This document shows, piece after piece, positions 20,031 to 31,744 of a stretch of 64,000 nucleotides of DNA. The DNA comes from Scleroderma bovista. Taxonomy: Eukaryota; Basidiomycota; Agaricomycetes; Boletales; Sclerodermataceae. Position 1 is the stretch's first letter. The number at the start of each line of letters is the position of its first letter. The translations under genes and the position numbers were made by a program. Under the pieces are notes generated by a model, which worked only from the letters and a program-made list of their open reading frames with translations, made no database searches and was not told the origin of the DNA. The stretch covers positions 1 through 64,000 of the forward strand of contig JAYMGJ010000464.1 in NCBI GenBank assembly GCA_037178675.1, read 5' to 3'.

Positions 20031-23000
20031 AGGCTCTTACTGCGAGTGTTAGAACAGACTGTCAGATTGCGCATAGAGACAAGCAATGTCTCAAGTCCAG
20101 ATGCAGACTGGAGGTCGCAACCGGAGATGCTAAAACTGACCAGGAGTTGACCAGTAAGTTCAGAGCTGGGCCGGAGTTGACCACAAGGGCCGGAGAGACC
20201 AGAAATGGTCCGGAAACAGATGAGTGCAACTGAGGGAAGCACAGATTAAAGGCACAGATGAGTAGAATAAGCTCAGAGAGCAAGATGCGGGTGGCTGTAA
20301 AGCCAGAGTGACCAGAAGGTCGGGAACAGGGAATGTCCAAGCTATAGGAACCAGTGGCTGGAGAGTGGCCATAGAGTGACCCTAGAGGTTACTGACAAGG
20401 AGGGAAAGTGGTCCGACGATTTCTGGGCAAGTACTCAGCTTTCCTGTGGAAACAGTCCGGAGTTTTGAGTACAAAGTAGTACAGTTGACCGGAGAAAGCA
20501 TGGAGTTGATCCAGAAGTGGTAGGATCAGTTGATTGAGAGCCTAGATGGGTCAGGAGTCCACAAATATCAGCAACAAGAGAGAGAGTCGAAGGTTGAGGT
20601 TCTGGGTGTGCAGAAGAGAGCCGGAGTTGGGGTGCAAGTACTGCCAAGTGACCGGAAGTCCGCTAGTAGGGCCAGACAAGGATGGGACAGTTGGTACTAA
20701 GGTAGTCAGCAGATACAAGCAGGCTAGCACAGAGGACATAGTTTTGGTGAGCCAGCGCAATGCTGTCTCGGTTGGTCGCAGAAGATTGACACAGCTGGAG
20801 AGAAGCCTCCAAGCTAGAGAGCGACCGGAGATTGGGTCAGGAGTTCCGGACTGGCCGGAGACGCAGTCGGAAAGGTGAGTCAGCATGACACTGTCTCAGT
20901 CGAGAGGGTTGGTACAGGACCAGGAGTACCGGACTGGTTGGAGACACAGTCGGAAGAGTGAGTCAGCGCGAAGCTGTCCCAGACAGGAGTGTTGGCACAA
21001 AGCCAAACGAGCTAGCTAGTAGCTGGAAACAGGGTATGGGGTTCCGGACTGGCCGGAGATGCGACCAGAAAGGTCAGATACAGACTACAATAACAATAAA
21101 AAGTGACTAAAGGTTGGCTGGGGCGAAGCCCTTATCCCCTTCTTTGGGTAGACGTCCCATAGTCTACCCTCAGGGTAATGGGGTCAAAGCACCAGATGGC
21201 CGGGTCCGAGAGCAGGTAGTGTGGATGCACCAAAGCGATACTTGGGGCTAGCAAGCATAAAGCGGGTTAGGTAAAACAGCAAAGGATGGTGCTGTGGAGG
21301 GAGTAAATTCCGGAGTTTTGACAACAAGGTCCGGAGTATTGGCAGGAAAGGTCCGGAGTAGTGATTACAAGGTCCGGAGTTTTGACAAAGAGGTCCGGAG
21401 CAGAGTAGCACAGAGTGCAGTTATCCAGGTGGACAACAACCGGAGTTACTCGGAGTAGTCAGGGATGGTGACGAGAGGTAGCCTAGGTATATGGAGACAA
21501 GAGAGTAGTGAATGGAAGGGTGAGTCCGAGTTGGTGAAACTGAAGACAAGGTCTTGGGTGGTAGCGGGTGGTTTCCGAGCGGAGGTGGTTCCTTCCAATC
21601 AAGGAAGAACCGGAGTTGCTTTCAGAGTTAGATTGCAGTCATGGGGGTTAGCCATCGCAAGCTGGATAGAAGCAGGTGGGTTTGCCCGGAGTTACCAGGA
21701 GTTCAACTGGCTAGTCGACAAGGGGTCAGAGAGAGCAGGAGGCGGAAGTAAATTCCGGAGTTTTGGAAACTAGGTTCCCAGGGGGTGACGTCAGGGGCTT
21801 GGCAAACACTGCAAGGTATTCGGTGATAATACAAACCAATACCTAATTGATCAACGGATCCTCGTAGGTGGTATGTTATGTTTCGAAGTTACTCCTATTA
21901 GTAGTTCCCGAGCGAGGGTTGTGCACGGAGGCACAGATTTGTGCATATAGCACCAGATTGCACCGGAGGTGCGGATTGTGCAAAAGAGCATGAAGGTTTG
22001 TGTGCAGAGACACAGAGGTGTGCGCAGGGGCACGGAGAGAGTTTGTGCGACGATGCCAGAGGAGCGGAGACGACCGGAGTTGACAATTTCAGAAAGGACA
22101 GACTCAGAGGTTGACAAGATAGTCAGAGGCAGGCAAAAGGGGTCAGAATGACAGACTGGATGGCAGGACAGTGCCGGAGTTCCGGAAATAGGGGTTTCCG
22201 ATGGGTAACAGCAAAGCCTGTTAGTCTGGGTAGGTGGAGAAAGTCCAGAGATACCAAGTGATCAAGTGGAGATGTGACCGGAGTTAGCACACAGGGCACA
22301 GGAGGTGACCGGAGTTGGTGCGCAGCCACAGGAGATGACTGGAGTTAGTGTACTGGGCACAGAAGGCAACTGGAGTTAGCACACAGGGCACAGGAGGTGA
22401 CTGGAGTTAGTGCGCAACCACAGGAGTTGACCGGAGTTAGTGCGCAGCCACAGGAGATGACAAGAGTTGGTGCACTGGGCACAGAAGGCAATTAGTAAAG
22501 GTAGTATGCAGGTCACAGGAGGTGACCGGAGTTAGTGCACAATCACAGGAGTTGACCGGAGTTAGTGCGCAGCCACAAGGAGTGACCGGAGTTAGTGCAC
22601 AACTACAGGAGTTGACCGGAGTTAGTGCGCAGCCACAGGGAGTGACCGGAGTTAGTGCACAACTACAGGAGTTGACCGGAGTTGGTGTGCAACCACAAGA
22701 CACAACCGGAGTTAGTGTGTGGTGCACAGGAGATGACTGGACAAGGTCTAGATACCATGGACAAGAGTGTCAAGGGTGCAAAGAGCGACTAGAAAGGACA
22801 GACACAAAGGACAGACAGAAGGACAGACACAAGACTGTCAAGAGCAAAGGTAGGGAGCAAAGACTAGTGGATGGCCTGCTGCATAGGTCCGGAGTTGGCT
22901 GGAGTTTCCACAGAGCGGAAAGAGTTCTGAGTGCAAGGAGTGACATTTTGACTAAAGGGAGCCCAAGTGAACAGTAGGGCGACCGGAGTTTTGAGCTGAA

Positions 23001-23950
23001 ACGTCGGAGCTGGTTATAGAGTGTTCCAAAGCACTGCGGAGTACTTCCAGTGGAGTTGGGGAGCCGGAGCGGACCAAGGTGCCGGAGTACCAAGGTGTTA
23101 GACACCCGAGTAGCTGCAGAGAGACAGGATATGGTGTCTGAGATTGCTGAAAGCAGTGAGGTGGACGAGGACAGCAGATACAATGCCTAGAGATGGCTAC
23201 AGAGCGTAGACAATGATTTCCGGATAAAGCTGAGGGTTTCCGATGCTGGAGAAAGGATGGAAAGCTGGAAATTCAAAAGTCCGGAGTAGCCAAGAGTCTA
23301 GATAGACAAAAGGAGGCAAGAGGCAGACAGAGGCAACAGACATGATGCCAAAGTATGGCTGCAGAGTGCGGACAAGGTTTCCAGGCGGAGCAGAGAGTTT
23401 CTGAGTCCGGAGAAGGAACAACAAGCCGGAAAACCAAATGTCCAGAGTTGATGAGGGTCAGCACAGCCAAAGGAAGGCAAAGGTAGGTGCAGGCAGCAGA
23501 GCTGGTGACAAGCCAAGGCAACAGAGTGTAGACAAATACTTCCAAGTCGGCCAAAGAGTTTCCAAGTCCAAAGAAAGGACAAGAGGGCGGAAATTCAAAA
23601 GTCCGGCCTAAACAAGGGTTTGTAGAGCCGGAGTAACATAGGGGTGGCCGGAGTTGATGCCCTAAAGAAGAGGTCATCGGAAATAAAGTACGAAGGACTT
23701 AGAGCAAAGTCCAGGAGTAGTTGCCAGTCGATGTGGGCGACCGGAGATGGTCAAAGTGGAAAGTCCGGATAGGACAAGTCAGAGAGCGTGATGCTCAGGA
23801 GTATGGTGGCCAAGGTTGGCCGGACATGAGAGGACATGAGTGGACATGAGTGACAGACAAAGAGTGTGGGTTTATGCATACTGTCGGAGACAGTAAGTTC
23901 AGAGCCATGGCGGATGAATTTGCACGAGTTTTGGTGAGATCAAATCTACT
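20031..23950 (-). repeat. AACTCCGG-rich interior of the LTR element
   Basis: The word CCGGAGTT (AACTCCGG on the element's own strand) and close variants recur dozens of times, at irregular spacing, over nearly 4 kb. The same word occurs in the element's LTRs. Stop codons are frequent and no frame encodes a known retroelement protein. The part next to the 5' LTR (23930-23950), where a primer-binding site is expected, reads GTAGATTTGATCTCACC on the minus strand. This resembles the Gypsy element's GTATATTCGAACTCAAG at the same place. Confidence 0.75.
22275..22725 (-). repeat. 30-bp tandem repeat array
   Basis: About fifteen degenerate head-to-tail units of 30 bp, each with the form TGACCGGAGTTAGTGC followed by a variable 14 bp, lie here. 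The reading frame over them (TGVSAQPQ repeated) is a product of the repeat and not a gene. Confidence 0.85.
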
Positions 23951-25316
23951 GTCAAGACCGGTTCTCCTCAGCGATCTTACTAGGAGGTCCAGAGGTGCAG
24001 GGAACTAATGAGGAGGTAAGTCCTGACACTAGTATGTGCTACTTAGTGCAGAGAGTCAAGTCCGGGTCATACGGACGAAGTCCGGGCGCTGGAGGAGCAC
24101 TGGAAGTAAGTCCGGGTTTTGCGGAGTTAGTCCGGACCGCGGGAAAGTGGACCGGAGTAAAGCGCAGTTTGTCCGGACGAAGGACATCCCAGAGGTGGGA
24201 TAAGTCCTGAGAGGTCTAGCGTCGAGTCTGGGACAGAGGTGGCTTTTGCCCTCGTGCAAGTAGGAGACTTGCTAGGATCGGACATAGGACCAAGGGGACG
24301 AGATAGGACGGAGGCTGGAGTTGGCCGGAGTTCAGGAGAACAAGATGGGATTAGGAGAGCATGGTGGGTAGTACAGAGTGGGGAGTATCTTAGTCGAGAT
24401 TTGATCTAAGGACTACTAGGCCGGAGTACGGTAGTTTATATAGTAAATGAGAACTAGGGTGAGTATATACGGTGACAAGTAAACACCTTAGTTGGGACAA
24501 GGGACAGAGCAGAAACGGACAGGAAAATAAAGCAGGGACAGGAAAATAAACCGGAGCGGAAGCAGACACGGGGAACTAGAGTTACAGGGACGACGGAGGA
24601 AAAGCAGGGACAAGGGAACTAGGTCGGAAGAGGACAGGTAAGGGTCAGAGGTGGACTTAACTAATGTTAAGTCCGGAGCGATGTCCAGGACCGGAGGAAG
24701 TGGGACCGGAGGAAGTGCACGACCGGAGGAAGTGCACGACCGGAGGAAGTGCAAGAGCGGAGGGAGTGCACGAGCAGAGGGAGTGCAAGAGCGGAGGGAG
24801 TGCACGAGCAGAGGGAGTGCACGAGCAGAGGGAGTGCACGAGCAGAGGGAGTGCACGAGCAGAGGGAGTGCACGAGCAGAGGGAGTGCACAGGTGGAGGA
24901 AGGGCGGAGTAGCCGGAGGAAGGTCCGGAGTTGGACATGGAAATGTCCAAGGCCATTGGTGGACCTGACAGAGGAAGCGGAGCAGGAGCAGGAGCAGAAC
25001 TGAGCCGGAGTTGGATGTACCAGCCGGAGTTGGGCTACGTCGCAGACAAGGCTAAGGGAGTGGCCGGACTGAAACCGGAGTAGCGACTAGTGGTAGGTAC
25101 AGGTCCGACACGGAGGAGTTAGACTGCAGATCTGTCTGTAAGAAGACAGGGGTTAGTCCTGAGGCGGAGATGGACGTAGTGACCGGAGTTGAGCTGGAGT
25201 GCAGCTATAGGGCTGGAGATGGCCGGACTAGATCCGGAGTTGCATCTATGCCTAAGGAGAGGTCAGGCGGGCCATGGTTAGACCGGAGTTGCGACTGGAA
25301 AAGTATGGATATGACA
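23951..25316 (-). repeat. 5' LTR of the non-autonomous element
   Basis: 1,366 bp, from TGTCAAGACC to GATATGACA on the plus strand, then the duplicated GTCCT. By eye it differs from the other LTR by only scattered substitutions outside the minisatellite, which points to a young insertion. Confidence 0.95.
24735..24890 (-). repeat. 17-bp minisatellite in the LTR, longer copy
   Basis: About eight to nine units of the same 17-bp sequence as at 12.6 kb. Two units have AAGAGCGG in place of CACGAGCAGAGG. Confidence 0.9.
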
Positions 25317-27145
25317 GTCCTCTTCATCAGTAGTGGTATGTGTTCAATCCATTAGAAATTGTCGTTAGAACTAGCCAATATATAACCTCCTGCACGTTGC
25401 TTGGACTGGGCACCCATGGGCTTTTTACCTGTGGGTCCACTACTTCTTTCCTGGTCTGAATAATGTTTAGTCAATAATACCCAACCCTATGTATTACATA
25501 CCACCACTATTCCCATCTGTCCAATGTGCATTTTTTGGTGGGCCGACCTTGAATTTCGCCAGACCTGCAGGTGCCTTGCCAACATGGTTTCTGGGTTCAG
25601 TATCTGCTTCTTCATCTTCCTCACTATATTCCTCGTCCTCTTGATTGTCAGTAGTGGTATCTATCCAGTGTGTCAGTAACTACCGTGGGACCCAGTCAAT
25701 ATATACTTTCCTGTGTGTCTCCTTTTGCCTAAACTCTTTGTGGATGGCTCATTGGGTTTGCTGACTGCAGGCTGTGTTTATCCGTCCGATTTTATCCACA
25801 TCTTGAATTTGAAGATGTCCGCAGGATTGGTATCCTGCCAGCCTTTCCACCATTCCAGGATTTCTGTTACTTCATTGTTGTTAAACTGGGTCGGTTCTTT
25901 GAACAATATGTGGGAGGGAAGATAGCAGTTTGAAATGTAGGTACTTGTGTCCTCCATGATTGCACCCCAGGGGATGGATGATGTCACCCGCCCACATGCC
26001 TTTCCTGAGGGGTGCAATATGTATATATCATTGAAAGCTGGTAAGGGACTTATGGTAATGGTAGGCCACAAATGCCCGCATGACATCTTTCTTCCTTCTC
26101 TTGCACACTCATGTTCAATATGATTGGGATCCGCGGTGTACCATCATCTCCCATTGGAAGTTCTGCCTCTGGCTGCTTCTTCCCCTTTCTTACCTTTGTC
26201 CTCCACAATGCTTCCTCCTCTCCACTTTCCTCCACATCGTTGTCCTTGTCCTGGCTGAATACATCACATACATACCTGGACCACCTTTCCTCCATCCTCC
26301 CCCAATCATCAAACCGCCTGCTACTCCCTATCTCATCATTATAGTCATGACTGCATATTTCAGTGTGGAGATTCACTTTCTGTTAATGAAAACTTACAAG
26401 CTCATCATAGGGTCCCCATCAGATCCTTTCCATGCTGTTATCACCACCACCCGGGTCCCGCATTGTTTCCACATCTCCTCCACAAACTCTCTTACATATT
26501 GTTTACCATTTGTGTCCGCAGTCCTAGAATCTGGTTAATTGAAGCATGATATGCAAATGTGTCACCCACAGGCTCTGGATATCCTCAGTTGGGTGTGCTT
26601 CATTCCACTCCTTTGCAGTCCTTTCTGCCTCCTCCCATTGCTCTGCAGACATCCTTCTTATCAGCTTGTCCACCGCCTTCTGATATTTCCCGATGTACCC
26701 TGCACTCCCTGATTTGTGGCCAGATTTCTCTAACAACTTCTTTATTTGCTCTTTCCTCTGCTTCATGATCACCCCGCGTGCATTCCATTTCCAGCCATAG
26801 GTCACTAACTTCTTTCGGGAGCGAGTGCAGGAATTGTTGTAAAGCCAACGCTGAATTGCCTACAAACATAATTTGTGCCATGTATGCTTCAAGACCAAAA
26901 AAAACACTCACCTTTTTCTTGGTAACCCACTGATGGGTCTTCAGAGTCTTGTTGGGGCCCAACCTATGAATGGTGTCACTGATCTTTCTCAGTACTGACC
27001 TTTTTTGGGGCTTGTCCCCCTCCATCCAGGACTTAAGGTTCTCCTGGATGATGGCAATCTCATCATCTCTAAGGGGGGTATTCCCTGGTGCTGTGGAGTG
27101 AGACTCTTCACTAGAGCTGGCATCCTGATACTCTGGAGTAGCCAT
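25317..27145 (-). pseudogene. Gene Y1, N-terminal exons (KDZ-module gene)
   Basis: Minus-strand exons start at an ATG at 27145 (MATPEYQDASSSEESH) and run divergently from the KDZ transposase. They match Y2 exon by exon: an acidic Ser-rich start with a helix (27145-26930); a helical exon with AR.VI..Q and EAERTAKEWNEAHP (about 26800-26590); RMEERWSRY and KGKK (26300-26060); and LKEP, VTEILEWW, NPADIF (26000-25790). A FKVGPPK cassette at 25640-25500 follows before the inserted LTR element at 25316. No known domain is recognised. Pairing with KDZ in both copies suggests a role in transposition, perhaps as a DNA-binding partner, but that is inference from position. The LTR insertion in an exon breaks it. 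Confidence 0.65.
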
Positions 27146-27281
27146 GGAGGAGTTGTGGTCACAGTCCAAAGTCTCAATTTCGGGGCACATACTACTACCG
27201 GGTTGTCGAATGAAATTCCCGCAGTCAATCTGTTCACATGTCATTTTGACCCTTCACCCCACCTTACTATTTGTCACAAAG

Positions 27282-27660
27282 TGTAACAGTCTGACTTTGG
27301 GCTTATCTAATCTGCGATTAGATGACGTCTTATCTTATCATACCTGTAGTATGGCTTATCTAGTGCATCTTATCTGTAGGTCTGTCTATACTACAGCCTC
27401 GTGCTGTACATGCTGTATCCCTTGATGTCATTAGCATAGTCTTACCACAGGATGGCAGCTGTGTTCACTGCCTCGTACAGCATACAGCCTCATGGATAGC
27501 CTCGCATAGGACATGTGTAGTATAGTATATATACCGTTGCAATCCAGCACCCAGAGGCTCTCCATTCGAGCTCTCTTTGGGTCTTTGCTCTAAGACGCTT
27601 GCACCCTTTTCCTCCTCAGAGTCCCTTGTGTGGTAGTTCTTTGCCCTTAGGGTTGTCTCA
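27282..27660 (+). mobile_element. Solo LTR, 379 bp, between Y1 and KDZ1
   Basis: It begins TGTAACAG, ends GTTGTCTCA, and is flanked by CAAAG on both sides (27277-27281 and 27661-27665). It is homologous to 46051-46420 along its length, with shared segments such as CTAATCTGCGATTAGAT and CCAGCACCCAGAGGCTC. It sits in the Y1-KDZ1 intergenic region, where a shared promoter would be expected. Confidence 0.93.
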
Positions 27661-27941
27661 CAAAGTGCAATGCCAGCATGGTGGCGCCCACTCATGGAAT
27701 CTCGGTTATCAGCAGATCCCTGCTATATATGTTAAGTGCTATTTTGGTCAAGTCATTTCAGACAAACATTCTTTCAGCTATCTGGAGATCTTTTGCCATA
27801 AAGGGTAAGATTGCCTTTGTGCCTGATCTGAGTTTGGCAGCAATGTTGATCAGAGTCACAAATCCTGAACACTGCAGGTATTGCAATGAGGCAGTTTGAG
27901 TGCAACATTTTCACTTGGTGTTGGCTGGTATCCATAGTATC

Positions 27942-30900
27942 ATGGTGAAGCCTAAAGTCACCAAAGTCGGGCCTTCTACACCAGCAATCCATGTCACATG
28001 GAAGACAGTAAGATCAGGTGGGCAATACAGAGACAAGATTGTGAAGGTTCCTCCCCGAAAAAAGGCACACATTGCAAGGGAGAATAATGAATCACCCTCC
28101 AAGGCGGGTGTGTCAACCATGGAGCATCCCGGTTTGTGCAGACAGGAAGCCTGGGAATCATATCCAGACATGAATGATGTACCAATGCAGGGATTTAAAC
28201 TGCCAAGGAATCAGGTCTGGCACATGAGTTTACTTTGTGCACATTTCTCATATAATAATAGGACCACTACCTCGACCAATGGTTCCAATACAAGGATAAA
28301 TACTTATCTGTTCTTTTTGACATAGAGGCACCCCCTGAACCAAGAGTGTGTACAAAGTGCAGCACAGATGGCATCTACAGATGCACTGAGTGTGCTTATA
28401 GACCGGTGTTGTGTAAGAAATGCTGCCTTGATGCACACCAGCTCAGTCCTTTCCACCACATTCAAAGGTGGACAGGTGCTTTCTTCAAGGATTTCTCCCT
28501 CAGGCTGGTGAGTGCTCTTGTCTTGGTTGGAGACATGGTGACTCATTTCGCAGGTTGGCCTGGTGATTTACCTTGGGCATGGTGGAAAGCCATGTCCAAC
28601 TGGTGGATACTTTGTGGAAAATATTTCCAGTGATTGTGAAGAGGAATGGGAAGAAATAAAGGAGGATGGATGCCCCCCCCATCTGGCTAAACCAAGTGAC
28701 AGAAGTTGCTTGGCCATGGTCCATACCAACGGGGTCCATTTTTGTGATATCCTGTTCTGCAGCTGTGTAGGTTCTGAGGAATCCCATGTGCAGCTGATGA
28801 TGACTGGCATGTTTCCTGCCACAATCACGGAGCCCAGGACCGCATTTACCTTCCATGTTCTGGACGATTTCATCAGGGACAATGTAGAGTGTGGTACAAC
28901 CGCAATGAACTACTATAGTAAACTGCGGAGGGTCACATCAAATGCATTTCCTCATTTGGTTCCAGTAGGTCATTCCAATCTTGCATTTCTGCGGGAATAA
29001 CAGATGGGTTATTATAGGATAGGTACAAGGAATTACTGAGGGTTTCCAGGGTCTGGAGGCTGCTAAAACTGCTCAAATGGCAGGGATTTCATTCCAGATC
29101 AGCGGAACCTGGGCCAGGGGAATTAGTCCTTTTTGCCCTGCATGTCCGCAGCCAGGAATCAACATTCCATCTGGGGATGATGTAGATCTAACTGAGTAAG
29201 TGATTGTGATATACCCCAGTAAATGATGCTTATCAGTTTAGTTGGAAATATGCCTGCATAATCATGATGGATGGAAATTTCAAGGCGGAGCATATGCTAC
29301 TAAAGCATGCTGAAAATGAACTTTGGCTCATGGATGGAAAGGGATTTATGGTAGGATCACAACCATACAAGGAATACTTGGAGGGAACAGCAAACCGAGT
29401 GGAGGTGTGTCATAAAGTATCTCTGCGGTCCAGAAGATTAAACTCCGGGCAGCGGTCGGACTGTAGTAACCACCACACGGTAAATCAGGCCAATGCCAAC
29501 AGAAGTCAACTAGCTTCAACAGGAATTGGTGGGTGTGCATGTGCAAGGCATGGGTGTTTTGTACCGCATGCAATGGTCGACTTCCAAAAGGGAGAGCAGT
29601 GAGTCCGCAGATTTATCCCATGGTATATATACCAACAACAAGAAAGGCAAGTAAACATGGACTATGCCCTTGTTTATGCAGTCAGGCATGGCACAGATCT
29701 GGCTCAGCGGGTCATAAAATTTTATGACATCAATTGTCAATACAGCAGAAACCTGCAAAGGCGAATTGAAGGAAACCAGTACATTTCATTACCATCTGGG
29801 GTTGAAATTCAACCCGGGATTGGCATTTGGCATGTCCATGGACACCAAACACAATGCTTTGCTAGGTATGCTCCAAATTTTATTTCCGGGGCAGGAAATG
29901 TGGATGGGGAAATTATGGAAACACTTTGGTCATCCCTCAACATTGTATCCCCCTCAACACGGGGAATGGTTACCCCCCATCGGCAGGAAATGTTGGACTT
30001 CCAGATGAATGACAGCAATTTTTTGAAGATGGTCTGCATGCATGAGTCCGCAGTGGAATTGCCTTACATATAAACTTATCATCAACACTTTAGCATTGAC
30101 TTTAGGGAGAAAAATGAAGTCCACAAAGAAAAATTTGTTGACATTTGAGAATGCCTTTACAATGTTGGATGCAACTGTACCAGAAGATTTGCGCTGGATT
30201 TGGATGGACCAGGAGACAAAGGCCTTAGCGGAGCAGTTATCCAAGGCCATGGACATATATGACATGCAGTTGGAGAAAGGTAAGCCAAATAATAATGATG
30301 TTCAGACCTTTCTAAATATTCCTTTGAAGCACCCACCATTAAATCAATGGAGATGGATCTCATAGAACAATCTGCAGGGATCAGGGATCTGCAACTTGGA
30401 TTGCATGGGCACTGAAAGTGGAGGAGGCGCAGGTCACACTTCGATTAGATGTCCGGAGGATCGACACCAGGGGAACAGAAACACAAATGCTGGACATTTT
30501 ACATTGCCGTGACAAGCTACAATCCCAGATCAATGGCTTGGTCCAAGCTGCAGCACAATTCTTAGGTGAAGAATGGGATGGACTCATTTTTCCAGTGGAT
30601 GGAGACAGTGAGGACGACTCTGACAACACATTCTTCTTAACATCCCCTGGAAATGCAGAAGTTGCCACACTCCCATTACCATCATATATGGGAATGGATG
30701 CTTGTCGTCGATTGGGGCTGGAGGGCCTTGCCAACCAGGAACTACTGCTATGACAGGGCCAGGCTAATGATGCACTGCATGAAATATGGCTTGCATTGGC
30801 TGACAAGGCTGTCCTGTTTAGGACAGAGGTCAGACATGGTAGGAATTATACCATGGTTAGTAGGGCATGGAAGAAGGTGACTGACACAGAGGCTGTGGTC

Positions 30901-31527
30901 CAGAGGCATGCCGCAGTGTATTGGCACTGTCGTCGACAAATGATCTTAATTGGAGCAAACTCTGACCTCTTGGCTCGCTATCAACCACTGGACAAGAAGG
31001 ACTTGAGGGTAAGCACTGCGGTTTCGGACCCCAATGCAAGAGGACATCGGCAGGACACCTTGGCATGGTTTTGGACAATGGACATACCCAAGGATACAGA
31101 TACCAATGACTGGATGTCAGAATGTAAAGTTTCCTTGCAGCAGCTTGCAAAGATATCTTTTACTGCTTGTAATGTTTAGTTTACCATGTTCATTGGCTCC
31201 AAGCCAAAGCAAAAAGAGACAGGTGGGTGGAGGAAGTGGAGCTGTTGGCTCAAGAAAAAGAGTGGACAAGGGATTTCTTCAGATACCGAGCAAAGTTATG
31301 GGAAGGATTGGAGACAAAGGCCAAATCGAATGGAGACCACGGCTTATGTTGCTACTCAGCTGGACAATATGACCTATATAGTAAGTTGGCAGGCCTGTGT
31401 TTGTAGTGGTATGCACAGCTGTAAATGAGGATTCTCCTGCAAACATATCCCATGAAACCATCAAATTGGAATCGTCATTGCAGAGGACTTCACCGCGGGA
31501 AGATTCATTGCTGTGAAAACTACATAG
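27942..31527 (+). pseudogene. KDZ transposase with CxC2 cysteine cluster, copy 1 (broken)
   Basis: A multi-exon gene from ATG 27942 to TAG 31525. The exon near 28310-28506 carries the CxC2 cluster (CTKCSTDGIYRCTEC, then CKKCC, a His, and FFKDFSLRL). The KDZ core follows: LDDFIRDNVECGTTAMNYY (28861), MDGNFKAEH with a likely catalytic Asp (29269), CACARHGCFVPH (29530), FYDINCQYS (29724), WHVHGH (29830) and DGEIMETLWSSLN (29903). The tail (31170-31380) has the usual FYxVHWLxAKAxxDRW helix. KDZ enzymes cut and paste DNA transposons. The match to copy 2 exposes defects: a one-base frameshift near 30375-30390 and a TGA at 30751 where copy 2 has AGA. Stops seen near 28998 and 31178 fall in introns and are not defects. 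Confidence 0.9.
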
Positions 31528-31744
31528 ATTACCAGGGTATGTTGAACATATGCAGTGTCTCAGTGTGGGGATGTTGTGGAAATGCTTTGCATTCAACAAT
31601 ATCCTAGCCTGTCATAATATATTTAGTGGCTACATTGTCCAAAGATGTGTATTGCATGTATCTATGATCTTCCACGGCTGCTGGTATCATCCATGCTATC
31701 CACCCAAATGTCCCACAACATCCACCTCAAATTGGTGTTGATCT

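Larger units (their letters stand above)
11751..25316 (-). mobile_element. 13.6-kb non-autonomous LTR retroelement (LARD-like), minus strand
   Basis: LTRs at 11751-13083 and 23951-25316 face the same way and are nearly identical apart from a minisatellite. The 5-bp duplication GTCCT flanks the whole (11746-11750 and 25317-25321). A polypurine tract next to the left LTR gives the orientation: minus strand, with the right LTR as the 5' one. The 10.9-kb interior has no gag, protease, reverse transcriptase or integrase in any frame, so it must move with enzymes supplied in trans. Its LTR end (GAACCGGTCTTGACA on its own strand) and polypurine tract (CCTAAGAGGGGGATAC) match the Gypsy element at 621-9527, the likely helper family. 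The insertion splits gene Y1 in an exon. Confidence 0.93.

Noticed and set aside
22522..22977. 151-codon frame with a repeated TGVSAQPQ unit
   Set aside because: It is produced by the 30-bp tandem array (a multiple of three), with no start context or conserved flanks.
28960..29020. Stop codons after LVP in KDZ copy 1 taken as damage
   Set aside because: They lie in an intron (GTAGGT...TTATAG) that copy 2 has at the same place, and the reading frame is kept after splicing.
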